In this document: one piece after another, positions 51,317 through 63,168 of the stretch
How positions within the stretch are numbered: the first letter of the stretch is position 1
Layout: every line of letters starts with the position of its first letter
NCBI GenBank assembly: GCA_002778195.1
Contig: PCDI01000001.1
Coordinates: 496,001 to 560,000, forward strand
Reading direction: 5' to 3'
Origin: Raffaelea ambrosiae
Lineage: Eukaryota; Ascomycota; Sordariomycetes; Ophiostomatales; Ophiostomataceae
DNA length: 64,000 bases
Program-made: the position numbers and the translations under genes
The notes under the pieces: generated by a model
Databases searched by the model: none
Told to the model about the DNA's origin: nothing
The model's input: the letters and a program-made list of their open reading frames with translations, nothing else

Positions 51317-54305
51317 ATGGCCTCGCCAGCACCGCCCATCTTTACGTGTCCCGTGTGCAGCGTCACATTCAATCGTCGTGAGCATCTCAAAAGACACAGC
51401 CGCGCCCACACCCAGGAGAAGCCGTTCGCTTGCACGATCTGCAGCAAGCGTTTTGCCCGATCGTACGTTTTCTTTCCAGACTCTCGTTGCCGTCATGTCT
51501 GCTGACTGGTCCAGGGATATTCTCAGTCGCCATAGTGCGTCCCATGCCAACCACGCCCTTCCGCGAGCGGTGTCGGCGGGTCCTGGCAGCCGGGCCTGTC
51601 TCGGGTGTGCGGCCACGCGCGTCCGGTGCTCGCGCGGCAGCCCCTGCCAGCGGTGCTACGAGCGGAACCAGGAATGCGTCTATCCCAATGGCCAGGTGTC
51701 CAATTCGGTGCCCACTCCCGGAGGCTTGTCTGCCTCGACGCTGCCGGGCCCGGGGACCGGCATGCCGGACCTCGGCTCCGGCCATACGCCTGCCTATACT
51801 GCACCACCGATGCCGGTCTTGAGGTCGACCAATTGGCTGTCACCGTCTTTTCTGGTCGGCGACGACTGGGCGACTGCTGCCAACTCAGTGCTCGACATGA
51901 GCCTACTCGTGGGCGATATAGGCCCCATGGACAACACACCGATTCTGCAGCAGCCCATGGACCCCATACAAGCTGCCGGCACTCTGGAGACAGCAGCTCT
52001 GCCCCAGGAAGACCTGAACGATCAAGCCGTTTGGGAAAGCATGGACTGGCGTGGTGCCGGTGGTGTTTCCGAGAGCGAGCAAGCAGCAGAACAGCAACCG
52101 AACTCTTCGAGGGCTAACGCCGTCACCTCGGCCGCCTCGGTCTCGTCGTCCGTACCGAGCATGGAACAGTGCTTCTCCTATGTTAATGGCCACGGGACGA
52201 GAGCACCGTTCAGCGGTCGGCGATTCTCACAGGCCGAGCACACAATGCCTACGTCGAGTGGCTCGCCAGAGACAGACTTGGTCCCGGCTGGTACGTACCA
52301 GGCCCTGCTGACAGGACTGCAAGCCTTGGCACAAGAAGCCGGAGAAGACGGGCTGGCAGTCATGTCGTCCGGCTTCCCCAACTTGGAGCAAGTGCGTGTC
52401 TATGCCGTCGCATACTTTGGCCGCTTCCACCGGGTGTTTCCGTTTCTACGACGGTCTTCCTTTGCTGCGGACTCGGCCCAGGACGGGGTTCTCTTGCTGG
52501 CTGCGGCCGCGATCGGCACAAAGTACAACGATGAAAGCGACGCGGTGCCCAGCGCAACAAGGAAGATGCATCGACAGATATTGTTTCATTGGCTGGACAG
52601 TGTCCTTTGTCGACGCAGACGGGCTGCTGAGAACGACAGCCCTGCCAGGCTGACGGGCCGATGGATGCCCCACGCCCAGGACTACGCGGAGCGGTGTGCC
52701 ATGGATCTGCCCACACTGCAGGCCAGCATCCTGTGGCTGGTGTGTGTGGCCCACAACGGCCGTGCAGACGGTGTTCAACAAGCTCTGCGGGAACGACACC
52801 GACTCGTGGATGCATGTCGATCAATGGGTCTGCTCTCTGACTTGCCGGGACGGATGGCAGCAAACAATGCCTACCAAGAGTACCGCAGACGAACGGGTTT
52901 GATGATCTGGGTATGTTTTTTTTTTTGGTTGTTTGCTCGCATGTCGCTTTCAGGGAATCTTTCTATCACGGAGCATTTCCTTTTGTCTTCGTTTGAAATA
53001 TTCCATTGTGCTTCACATTCCCCACCTTGATTGTTTGTCTATTCTTTTGTCGCTCACTGCTAACATGAATTTCTCACGCAGTTCCTCGACGCTTTCCTGG
53101 CGTACTCGTTCGAATGCGACACGCTCCTACGCCTTGACGATGCCCGGACTCTGCTACCATGCCACGAAGATGCTTGGGACAGCAGCGTAGCCGAGCTTCC
53201 CGCGACGAACGCCTCCCGCCGACTCACCGTCCCCCAAGCTCTCGACATGCTATACATTGAAAAGCAACTCCCTCCGGGCCTGGGCGAATTCTCGGCTCTG
53301 CTCCTCATCTACGCCGTATGTCGTCACACCAAGGAAAGTGTCACCCATTGCCATGGATCGCGACTGTCTGCTTGGATTCCCCACGGCGGCGATCCCTCCC
53401 AGCATGCAAGCATCCAGATGTCCCAGGCACAAACAGCCTCGGCACTCGCGTCTGCCTGGCGTAACAGCGCCTGCGATAGTCTCGACGTGCTGCATTGGCG
53501 TGCCAACAGCCGGGCCGCCTCTACGGGTGGCTGGGAACACCCGACGATCCTCCACCTGCACCTGGCTCGGCTACTGCTGCTGGTTCCGACGGGCGCCATA
53601 CTCGCGGCCGCAGCCACGCCGTCTCGAGACGGGGCCACGACAACAACAACAGCAGCAGCAGCAGCAGCAGCAGCAACACACATACAGGCCGTGCGAAACT
53701 GGACCCGACGCGAGCCCTTCCGCGCGCGCCTCTCTCTCATCCATGCCGGCGCCTTGCTGTGGCACGTCCGTCGGTTCAGCAGCAGCGCCTTTGTCGAGCC
53801 GTTTGCGGTGTATCTGGCTGTGCTCGTCGTCTGGGCATACGGGCGAGAAGCGGGCTCGGATACACAAGGAAGCCGCCGCAGCCAAAGAAACGGGTCGTCC
53901 CTGTCCATCCAAGGAGACGATCCGCAGTCCGCGGGCCGCGAGCCGACCGGCTCTCCGGGGACGGCGGGATCGCTCGAAGACTGCACATGGGAAGAGAAGC
54001 CCGACACCGAGTTCCTCTACCTCGACCGGCCTCTCGACGACGAGCTGGTGCAGACGTTTGTGCGTCTAGGCGACAGCATGACGGCCTGCATATCCCACGT
54101 GGGCGATATCCGGGCACCGGGAGCCCCCGGGAAGATGCTGCGCGAGGGCATTCGACTGCTGATGGGAAAGGGGGCAGATATGGCGGCGATCCGGCCCAGT
54201 GGAGGCGTGGATGAGGACGCCACTGGGGAGTGTGGTACATGGGGTATTGAGCTGTCGTATGCCATTGTTCTCTATCGGCTTGCAGAGCGCGAAGGGGGGA
54301 CTTAG
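51317..54305 (+). CDS. C2H2 plus Zn2Cys6 dual-finger transcription factor
   Basis: Three exons, 51317-51462, 51515-52910 and 53082-54305, give 921 residues. Introns are 52 and 171 nt. Two C2H2 fingers (Cys 11 and 14 with His 27 and 31; Cys 39 and 42 with His 55 and 59) precede a Zn2Cys6 cluster with Cys at 77, 80, 87, 93, 96 and 103. The first intron falls inside the second C2H2 finger, and splicing rebuilds it (FARSDILSRH). The middle-homology Fungal_trans domain follows (VAYFGRFHRVFPFLRRSSF and onward). The C-terminus has an Ala/Thr trinucleotide run. Such regulators bind DNA through both finger types and control metabolic genes. It lies between a GH31 gene and an amine oxidase gene, which may be targets; this is inference. 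Confidence 0.88.
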
Positions 54306-55416
54306 TGGCGGTTGCCAGATGTACTTGCTTATATATTGGACATTCTCTGGCCGGTACTTGCCATTGCCTGTTCGATCGAACGTTGTGGCCTCGGGGTAGT
54401 ATAATGAAAGCGACTACCCTATGGGGCGCGTTTCGGAGGCCATGTGGGTGAGGTGCAGATGGGTCCCGGTGGAGCTGAACCCCGGCCGTCTTGGCTGGCA
54501 ATGATGCACACTGCCACGGACCATCACAAGGTCATCCCGATGCAGGAGCTGGGCCATGTCCAGGCCGGGGCCCAAGGCTGTCGCAGCTGATTCCCGCAGC
54601 GCTGCCGGTGGCGAGCACACCGTGACGCTCCGCAAAGCCCTGCGCTCACACCGGCCGGCCATCTCCTAGGCGGGAACCTGCTTCGTGATGCTGGCCTGGG
54701 CGTTCTTCCGTCTCCCGAGATCAAGGACCAGGTGTATGCCGAGCTCGACGTGCTGGTTGGCCACCGTGTGCCGGCGCGGCGCTTTCGAGACATGACGGCG
54801 GATCCATTCTTATGCAGTCGACGAGGTCCAGCGGATCCAGTGACTAGACCAGGTGTGTTGATTCTAGGGAAGAGAGTTTCGCGTGCTGTTTCATTGCACT
54901 GCCTTTTTGGATGATGGTATTTCTCGTGAACATCCGCAGGTGTCTGTGGTCGACACTTGGAGACAGTTTCACACAAGCCAAGCCGAGCCGAGCCCTCCGG
55001 TTTCTCGCGAAAACCTGCACAACAAGCCAAAGGGGTCTGGGACGGCTCAATCCTGCCGGTGTCCCGCGAAGACTAGCAACAGCCACCACGCCTCTGCAGC
55101 CAATCCCATTTTCGCGGGGTAGGTGGCACTTCTCACTTTAGTTGCCCTTTTGGGCATTCTTGACAAAGAGGATCGATCTGCAGGCGGGAGTGTTGAAGAC
55201 TCGCCTTCGCTCTTTCCCTTTTAGTCGAACTGATGCGGCCCAGTGGCGCTTGGGCCATTGTCTCGGATGTCTTTTATTGCATGACACAATGTCATCCTTG
55301 GCTCCAATGTTGAGGCAGTCGGGCTCGGCATTCAAACAAATCACCACCAAGTCACCAAGCCCGAGCCACCGTCTCTTGTTCTCATCGGCATAGCTACAGC
55401 ATTCGAGGCAGAAACA
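54306..55416. other. Intergenic with a P450 relic
   Basis: No intact gene. A decayed cytochrome P450 fragment is listed separately. The right part is the promoter of the amine oxidase gene. Confidence 0.5.
54640..54845 (+). pseudogene. Cytochrome P450 fragment, frameshifted
   Basis: Short P450-like pieces occur in order but in different frames. From 54688 the + strand reads MLAWAFFRLP, which resembles a helix-I end. From 54714, in another frame, it reads PEIKDQVYAELDVLVG, typical of the J helix. From 54811, back in the first frame, it reads YAVDEVQRIQ, containing an E..R motif like the K helix. No N-terminus, heme-binding Cys loop or continuous frame is found, so this is a decayed relic. Assignment rests on pattern only. 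Confidence 0.5.
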
Positions 55417-57585
55417 ATGGCTGCTCATCCGCTCGACGACCTCAGCGTGGCCGAGACAGCCAAGGCGCGCGATGTCGTTGTGTCGTTGCATCCCGGCGAG
55501 GTTCTCTTCTTCCGTGACATAGCGCTCGACGAGCCCCCGAAGAGCCTTCTTCGACCATACCTCGAGGCCGAGAAAACCGGCAGCGCTGGCACCGCTCCGC
55601 CCCGCTGTGCTCTCGTCCAGTACGATACCATTGGTGCAGACAAGAAGGCGGCGTTCAACGAGGCTGTCGTGGACCTGGACGCCCGGACGCGTACCAGCCA
55701 TGAAATCATCGGCAAGGAACACCATGCTGCCTTGACCATGGATGAGTTCAACAACTTTGTCAAGGTCTGCCAAGCATCGCCGCTCTACAAGGAGGCCATT
55801 GCCCAGATCAAACTGCCCGACGGATTCGAGCATGTTCTGGAGCCCTGGCCGTACGGTGGACTGCTGCCGGAGGACGAGAACAGACGCTACTTCCAGGGAC
55901 TGTGCTATGCCAAGCGGGCCAGCCAGCCGGACAGCAACTTTTATGCCTTCCCGGTGCCCATCATCCCCGTCATGGATGCCGAGAAAAACGAGATCATCCG
56001 CATCGAGCGGCTAGCCACAGGCGGCATCGGGGACCCTCTGGTGGCGGACAGCACGCCCACCAACCCCGTTGACCACTGCGCCGAGGCCGACTACATCCCC
56101 GAGCTTCTCCCCAACGGCGTGCGCACCGATCTCAAGCCTCTGAACGTGGTTCAGCCTCAGGGCCCCTCGTTCTCTATCAACGGGAGTCTGGTGGAATGGC
56201 AGGGCTGGCGCTTCCGCGTTGGCTTCACCCCACGCGAGGGTGCCGTCCTCCACGATCTCTGGTTCAAGGAACGCAGTGTCATGCACCGCCTCAGTGTCAG
56301 CGAGATGGTAAGCTTCCTGTGGTGTTCCTTCTTTTTTTGTCATCTATATAATACATACATCTCCGTAACTAACCCGCAAAGACGGTCCCGTACGCAGATG
56401 CCCGCTACCCGGCGGTCCGCAAGCAAGCTTTCGACTTTGGCGATTGTGGCGCCGGCAACTATGCCAACAACCTCAGCCTCGGCTGCGACTGCTTGGGCGT
56501 CATCAAGTATTTCGACGGCGTCACTATCGACGCGTCGGGCACGCCCAAGGTGCACCCCAACGTGGTCTGTCTGCACGAGCAGGACAACGGCATCGGCTGG
56601 AAGCACACCAACTGGCGCACCCAGCGCGCCGTCGTCACGCGTCTGCGCGAGCTCGTCGTCCAGTTCATCATCACGCTCGCCAACTACGAGTACGTCTTTG
56701 CCTACAAGCTAGACCAGGCCGGCAGCATCACCGTCGAGACGCGCGCCACCGGCATCGTCAACATTGTCAACATTGCCCCCGGCAAGGTCAGCGACTACGG
56801 CAACGTGGTCAGCCCGGGTGCGCTGGCACAGAACCACCAGCACGTGTTTGCCTTCCGGCTGGACTTTGCCGTGGACGGCGACAAAAACACCGTGCTCGTG
56901 GAGGAGTCGCATCCCGTCCCGCGCAACCCGCAGACAAACCCGTACGGCAACTTCTACGAGGTTCGCAACACGCCCGTCCAGGAGTCCTGCTGGCTCGACG
57001 CCAACCCCAAGCACAACCGCCTCATCAAGGTGGTCAACCCGGACAAGCTGAACCCGGTCAGCCAGCGGCCGGTCGGCTACAAGTTCACGCCGCTGGGGAC
57101 GCAGCTTCTGCTGGCCGACCCGGGCAGTCTGCAGGAGTCGCGCGCGCAGTTTGCCACGCACCACGTGTGGGTCACCAAGCACAAAGACCGGGAGCTGTAT
57201 GCCGGAGGGCGGTATACGCTGCAGAGCACCAAGGAAGTGGGTGGCGTGTCGGATGCCGTGGCCCGGAAGGACAAGGTGGAAAAGGAGGACGTGGTGGTGT
57301 GGAGCGTGTTTGGCCTGACACACAACCCGCGGACGGAAGAGTGAGTACAAGCAGTCACTGACACTGACACTGACACCTCAAAGAAGGCCATTGCTGAATG
57401 CTGACATGTACTTTCTTTCTTCCAGCTGGCCGGTCATGCCTGTCGAAATTCACGCCCTCCACATCAAGCCAGTCGACTTCTTCACAGAGAATCCCGCCAT
57501 TGACGTTCCCAGCAACAAGGATCCTGCGTCCGTGCTGACGGAGGGCTCACAGGGTGCGGAATGTTGTGCGGAACCAGGCCATTAG
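55417..57585 (+). CDS. Copper amine oxidase
   Basis: Three exons, 55417-56307, 56382-57340 and 57426-57585, give 669 residues. The introns have GT..AG ends and the frame is kept. The topaquinone site reads TLANYEY, with the modified Tyr near residue 399. Copper ligands are two His in NHQHVF and a late His in MPVEIHALHI. The catalytic-base region FDFGDCGAG is present. Such enzymes oxidise primary amines to aldehydes with release of ammonia and hydrogen peroxide, and the quinone forms from Tyr by copper. There is no N-terminal secretion signal. No clear PTS1 ends the protein (the last residues are EPGH). Fungal members use amines such as methylamine or benzylamine as nitrogen sources; the substrate here is not determined. 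Confidence 0.92.
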
Positions 57586-58153
57586 GATTTGAAGAAGCCA
57601 ACCTTAGGGCTGGCAGGACTTGCCAAACCAGATGCCCGAATTTGTCTTTGAAAAAACAAGACAGTCAAATGCATAATAATAATAAAAAGACGAGCAAAAA
57701 AGAAAACAAATTTATCCCTGGCTTCCAAAACTGTCCAGCTACAGGTCGCAATTGAACGTTCCCGTGAAAAGAGGAGCAATTATGTGCGAGGGTAAGTATA
57801 CGCGAGAGTAACTATCGTGAAGGGTGCACTTCAAATCACTGCGGACATAAAAACCCCGCGCCCTTCCTTCGCCATGACAAATCAGGACCTCCAGTGAATC
57901 GGCCTGCAGTCTATTAGAAATCATGTAAAGGGCTACTCTTCCTACAAGGCTGAAGTCTATGTCGATCTAGATCTGTTGATAGGTAATATCCTACACTCGG
58001 GTAAGCTTGTCGCTGCTCCGAGTTGTTGACTTGGCACTCTATTAAAGAGCACTCTTGCGCTTCGTGGCTGTGATAAACATCTGTCCACACAGACTGTCCC
58101 GATACTAACACCCGGCTTCTATAACCTCCTCCCGTCCTCCTTCTGTCATAATC
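57586..58153. other. Intergenic, no gene seen
   Basis: 3' flank of the amine oxidase and promoter of the SDR-like gene. Nothing specific. Confidence 0.5.
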
Positions 58154-58993
58154 ATGCCCGGAACATCTCCGGTTGTCCTCATTCTCGGAGCAGGCCCCAA
58201 TATCGGCCAGGCAGTCGCCAAGACGTTTGCCTCGAAAGGTTACAAGGTTGCCATTGCTTCGCGGTCTCTGAAAGAGGCAGACAGCACGGGCAACCAACTG
58301 CATATCACGAGTGACTTTTCCAACTCTGACGATGTTGTCAACGCCTTTCAACGAGTGAACAAAGTGTTTGGTGTCCCCAGTGTGGTCGTCTATAATGGTA
58401 AGTCCTGTCTGTAAACGCCATAATGACCGAATGCCGTAAACGAACATGGCTGAACAACAACAAAAAAAACGTCACAGTCAGTGCCTCGACGTTTACACCA
58501 CGCCAGGACCCGTTCGCTCTGCCACTGGCCGCTTTCAAACGGGACGTGACAATCAATGTTACGAGTGCATTTGTGGCCGCACAGCAAGCCGTCCTTGGTT
58601 TCGCGCAGCTTCCTGCTTCTGCCGCAAAGACGTTCATCTACACGGGAAATTTCCTAAATGTTGCTATCCTTCCGGCCTTTATTGACCAAGGCGTCGGAAA
58701 GTCAGCCGGGGCCCATATGATCTGGGCTGCGTCAGCTGCATACAAAGACCGTGGATTCAAGTAAGCCTGCTTGTTACTACTGTAAATATGATTTTCTGGA
58801 TTCATACTGATGTTGTAGGTTTTATTATGCGGACGAACGAAAGACAGACGGGACGGCCATTTTCAAGGTTGATGGAGACGCGCATGCAAAACTCTTCTGG
58901 GAACTTGCAGAGGCCAAGACGCAGGGTCCGTGGCTGCAGACATTCGTCAAAGGCGTGGGATATAAGGACTTTGGTCCATATCCTCTTCATTGA
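58154..58993 (+). CDS. Atypical short-chain dehydrogenase-like protein
   Basis: Three exons, 58154-58397, 58478-58760 and 58819-58993, give 233 residues. Introns are 80 and 58 nt. The N-terminus has an NAD(P)-binding loop, LILGAGPNIGQAVAKTF, and a VAIASRS strand with a positive residue. The region normally holding the YxxxK pair reads QGVGKSAGAHM. The Lys is kept but the Tyr position holds Gln. The C-terminal part DERKTDGTAIFKVDGDAHA is typical of a fungal SDR subgroup of about 235 residues. The protein may have a changed or lost activity. It follows the amine oxidase on the same strand. Confidence 0.82.
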
Positions 58994-59338
58994 CTAAGAA
59001 AGATGGACAGTCCATCCCATTTTTGAAATTCGGTCTCGCTGTGCAGGCGTAAATAATATGTGCTAAGCCTTTTAGACGCTTACTTCCCCCTTTTCTACCA
59101 GTGTCGTACTCAATGTTTGGGTTGATACATGAATGGCCATCTGAAAGCACATAGAAAACGTTTTGAATCGTGGTCTTGTTTGCATGATTGTGATTCCATA
59201 ATTTCCGGTTACTCTTCCAGTGAGGTTTAGGAACTCGTGTAGCATCATCATCAAGCGTTATTGCGAGCCGTAACAGCAACACACTCGAATGGACAGCACG
59301 TCTTGTAGTGAACTTTCTATAAATAAAATTAAAATTGT
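58994..59338. other. Intergenic between convergent genes
   Basis: 3' flanks of the SDR-like and GATase genes. Nothing seen. Confidence 0.45.
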
Positions 59339-59842
59339 CTATCCTGACAAGATGAACTTGGCCAAGGCATCCAGCACAATCTTCGAGTCGGTGGCACCCG
59401 TGTTTCTGGATGCGGCATTGACATACTGCTCCTCGGTCAGGTGCCGCTTGCAGCCCTCCAGAACGGCCTCCATCGCGTCCTTGTGGAATTCTGGGTGTGG
59501 TTGCAGCGTGAACACCTTGCCGGGTATGTACATGATCTGGTTGTATGTGGTATCTGACGATCCCAGGAGCTGGGCCTTGCCGGTGTCACCCTTGACCTCG
59601 CGCATATGCGCCTCGTTGAGAAGCTAAAAGTTGGTCAGTAAGGGGAGTGAAAGTCTTTGCAAGGTAAGATGAACAGAGAAAAAACAAAAAAAAACAAAAA
59701 AACATGTAAAAAAAAACATATATATAAAATATAAAAAGTGAAAGATAAAAATAAAATAGCAGACAAACAGTTAAGATGGTAAAGAAAACCAGGGTTTTTA
59801 TCTTCAGAATTTAAAGAAATGAAAAGAGAAAAGGAGAAGGAG

Positions 59843-59877
<35 letters not shown>

Positions 59878-60405
59878 CAAGGACATGCTTACCAGCGTCG
59901 ACTTGCCGCCAAATAGCTTCTTTCCTTCCTCGGTCAGATGGATCTCCGTCTCGCAAATTTCCCAGCCCTTGGGGTTGGCAGCGACCTCCATGCCGCGAGC
60001 CTTGGCCAGGGTCTGGTGGCCGAAGCAGAAGCCGGCAAACTTCTTGTCCTTATGCTCCGTGGTGGCCTCCTGGAGGTAGGCCTCGAGCGTCGGTTCCCAC
60101 TCACGCACACCGGCAGCTGAGACGAATCAGTAATAATTTAAAAACGAAAAGAAAAAAAAAGTAGAGTTCTCTCTAGCCGACTTACGTGCTCCAGAAATGA
60201 CAATCACGTCATATTCGCTCTCCTTGGGGTACTCCCAGACGTCCTTGACGTTCCAAATCTTGGTCTCAATCTTGGGGCCCAGATCGGGGTGTGATTTCAA
60301 AAAACTGGCAATGACGCCTCCATATCCCCCCCATCGGGACCTGTCCGCATCAAGCGTGTTGGAGCACTCAAAGATGGCGATCTTGATCTTCTTGTCGACG
60401 GTCAT
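59339..60405 (-). CDS. Class I glutamine amidotransferase-like protein
   Basis: Three exons, 60405-60186, 60116-59893 and 59623-59339, give 242 residues. The fold has a Rossmann-like start (KIAIFECSNTL), an ISGA strand before the first junction, then the nucleophile elbow GFCFGHQ with Cys 104. Late in the protein is QPHPEFH with the catalytic His and Glu. The layout matches GATase-1 domain proteins related to GMP synthase glutaminase, which hydrolyse or transfer the amide of glutamine or gamma-glutamyl groups. No partner domain is present, so a stand-alone gamma-glutamyl hydrolase-like role is possible. The second intron is 269 nt and contains a 29-nt poly(T). Confidence 0.88.
59849..59877. 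repeat. 29-nt poly(A) (poly(T) in the transcribed strand)
   Basis: An uninterrupted run of 29 A on the + strand, inside the 269-nt intron of the GATase gene. The flanks (59640-59880) are also very A-rich. Confidence 0.85.
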
Positions 60406-60869
60406 CCTGGGCAGGCAGTTGGCAGTTGGATGTCCTTTGTGTGTGTGTGTATGGCTGTTGTTGAGCGAGTGCGAGTCTGATCAGCCTTCTGATGGTCTTG
60501 ATGATGGAAAGGCTATCTCTCGTCTCCAGCCATATCCTGGGAGTCTGGGATTCTTCTTTCTATGCATGCACTGTTCCAGGCGTGATAAGCGGCATCGGAA
60601 GCGCCTGTCGGCCGTCGGCCGGGTATCAGCCGGATTGGACGGCGTGAGCCCTGATTACCCCACCCACAGCGCTGATAGCGTATTGTGGGTCCCTACCGCC
60701 GCCTACAAGAGCGCCCTACAGCTGGCCTACGGAGCGGTACTCAACGAAAAATGGGGGTTCTATTTGTGGTATCTCAGAACAAGGAAAACATCGCTAATAC
60801 ACGCCTCGTTTGCAGGCAACAAGTAAATACATCGCTCTTTTTTTTTTCTTCCAAATTTTTGACCAGCAG
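60406..60869. other. Intergenic, no gene seen
   Basis: Promoter of the GATase gene and 3' flank of the membrane protein gene. No credible gene. Confidence 0.5.
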
Positions 60870-63168
60870 TCATATCGGCGATGCCTGCCCGCTCTTCTCC
60901 TGCAGCTGGCTGTCCCGACTGATCACGCTCCCAAACCTGCCAAAGGTGCCGTCGCTCAGCCGCGACAGCCTGTTGTTGGAGTCGCGAATCGTGGCCACAG
61001 AACGCGCCCTGCTGCCGTTCCCGGACGTGCGGGCGCTGCTGGCCCGCGAGCTCCGCATCGTCGCGGTCGGCGACGGTTGTCTGGGTATGGGCATCATGTC
61101 GGGCACCGTCAAGCCGCGGCTGGTCTCGCCCTGCCTCGCCCTGGCCAAGAAGACCAGCTTGGCGGCGCCGCCTTGCGCCTTGGAGAAGGTCTCCCAGCTG
61201 GCCTCGTAGTCGACCGCCTCGGTCAGGCGAGACCAGCGCGATGTCGAGGCCGACGTGGGCCGGCTGCTGGCGGCGTCGCTCATGTCCACGTTGCTGCGTG
61301 GCCGGTTGGGGCTGACCGGCGTGTCCGGCGGCGCCGGCGACGACGCGCTGCTCGCACTTCGCCCGCGCATGTCCCTGGCCAGACGGGACATCCAGCTCCA
61401 GCGCTGTTCCGACTTCGAGGCTGAGGCAGTGGCGGTGGCGGTGTCAGCAGCAGCGCTGATCGGCTGCGGATCGGATGCGCTGGTAATCTGTATCCGGACG
61501 TCGGTCTTTTCCTGGGACGCGTAGAACGCCTCCTCGTCGACGAGGCCTTCGTGGTGTTGTTCCGGACTGGCATCGTAGGTTCTGTCGACTTCGCTGGACG
61601 GCGACTCGGATGCGGATTCTTGCGCGGACCGTTGCTGCTTGTGCGGTCGCCGGAACTGTCTCAGAATCTCTTCGTTTCTCTGCTGCTGGCGCCGCCACAG
61701 CGTAGATGGCAGGTCCATGTGCATATGGCGGCGGCTGACGGGGCTCCCGGACTGGCTTTGTCTCCCACGCGCCAACGAAAACGGAAACGGCGACGGAAAC
61801 GCAAGCGGCGGCGTCCATGCCTGCCATCGGGACAGCCACCACTCCGACCGCAGCCATGCCTTGGGCCGTCGCACCCAGGCACCGATGCCGACGGTCGTCA
61901 GGCTGCTCCATCCGGTCGCGCTGGAGCTACCGCTTCTTTCCGAGCCGCTCAACGCATCGTCCGCACTTCCGGACCGGATGGAAGAAGTTTCAGGCTGGCC
62001 CGTCTCGCCAGCGAAGAGGGTGCCCGCGTGCTGCCGGCGAAGACGCCGCCGCCGCCGCACCCAAAAGATGAAGATGCCCAGGCCCACGGCCATGACGCCG
62101 AGAACGGAAGCCATGATGGCCGTGGCGATGACGACTCGTTTCTTTTCTTTTTCATCCTGGCTCGCACCCACGCCCCCGGTGGCGCCTGCAGTGCTGCTGC
62201 TGCTGCTGCTGGTCCCCGTCCCCGACACTGGTTTCGTCACGGGTCCGGCCACGCCTGTATCTGCATCTGTGGCGCTGCTCTGCCCCGCTGTTCCCGCTGA
62301 TGTCGTTGGAGTCGATGCCGGCGACACGGCTCTCGTTGAGCTCCTGGCCGTCGATGTCCCTCGGGTGGACGTTGTTCCTGCTGCGGGTGCTGGCGAAATT
62401 GTGGATTGGCCGGTAACAGTGACGAATCCCGCACCACTGCTGTTTTCCGTGCTGCTGGCGTCGTCGCCGTCGCTGGCTTCGGACGATGCGAGAGATGCAG
62501 GAGGAACGGGCGCAACGGTAATTGGTATGGGCGGCGGTGACCGGGGGGGCGTGGTGGCCGCGTCCGCTGCCGACGCAGACGTAGTGGTGGCCAGGACGAG
62601 GCCGGGTGTGAGAGGATGGGTTGCCAGCAAGGACAGGTCAGAGTCTTTCCACCGGATCTGCAGGGCCGGTCCCACGGTCACGACAGCGCTGACATCCGAG
62701 GCTGTGCGACTCACGCCCCAGATCCCGCCTCGAAAGTCGGTCGTATCCGAGGTGCATGTGTGGCCACTGGCTGGTCAGTACAACTGGGGGTTACGAGGAA
62801 AATGTGTTTCTCCGCGTCAGGGCCATGGCCAGCACTCTCGCAACATACTCTGGGACACACCAGGCCACGGTTTCGCCCGCGTCGACAGCCGGAAACCCTT
62901 GGCCTGTGGGCGTCGCGGACGCAACGAGGCACTCCTCGCCGACCTGGAAGCCGTCTGGACAGATCGCCGGCGAGTAGTACTGAAAGCCCTCGCCGGCCAA
63001 GTTGGCTGCCCATTCTGGCGGGTCACAAGTCGTCGGACCAGCAGAGGGGAACGAGGGGAACTGAGATGGGAGCTTCGTTGTCGTCACGAGCCATGACGTG
63101 GAGCACGGCGGTGTGAAAACGGTCGTGAGAGCAGCCAGAGGCTCCGTTCCTCCGTGGAGGGAGGACAT
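60870..63168 (-). CDS. Single-pass membrane protein with Ser/Thr stalk
   Basis: Two exons, 63168-62849 and 62766-60870, give 738 residues. The intron is 82 nt (GTATGT..CAGCCAG, branch point TACTGACC) and splicing makes a CVPDGHTCTSD block. The extracellular part begins with a Cys-bearing domain of the type TYYSPGICP-like (here FQYYSPAICPDGF). A Ser/Thr/Ala/Pro stalk follows, then a membrane span around residues 316-340 (VVIATAIMASVLGVMAVGLG) and an Arg-rich stop-transfer (RRRRRLRR). The cytosolic tail of about 380 residues is Ser/Arg-rich and carries acidic and basic patches. There is no N-terminal signal peptide that I can see. A cell-surface sensor or wall-stress protein is possible but not shown. 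Confidence 0.78.

Noticed and set aside
61551..63096. Plus-strand frames of up to 485 codons
   Set aside because: They lie antisense to the membrane protein gene, whose spliced frame has a clear membrane span and stop-transfer.
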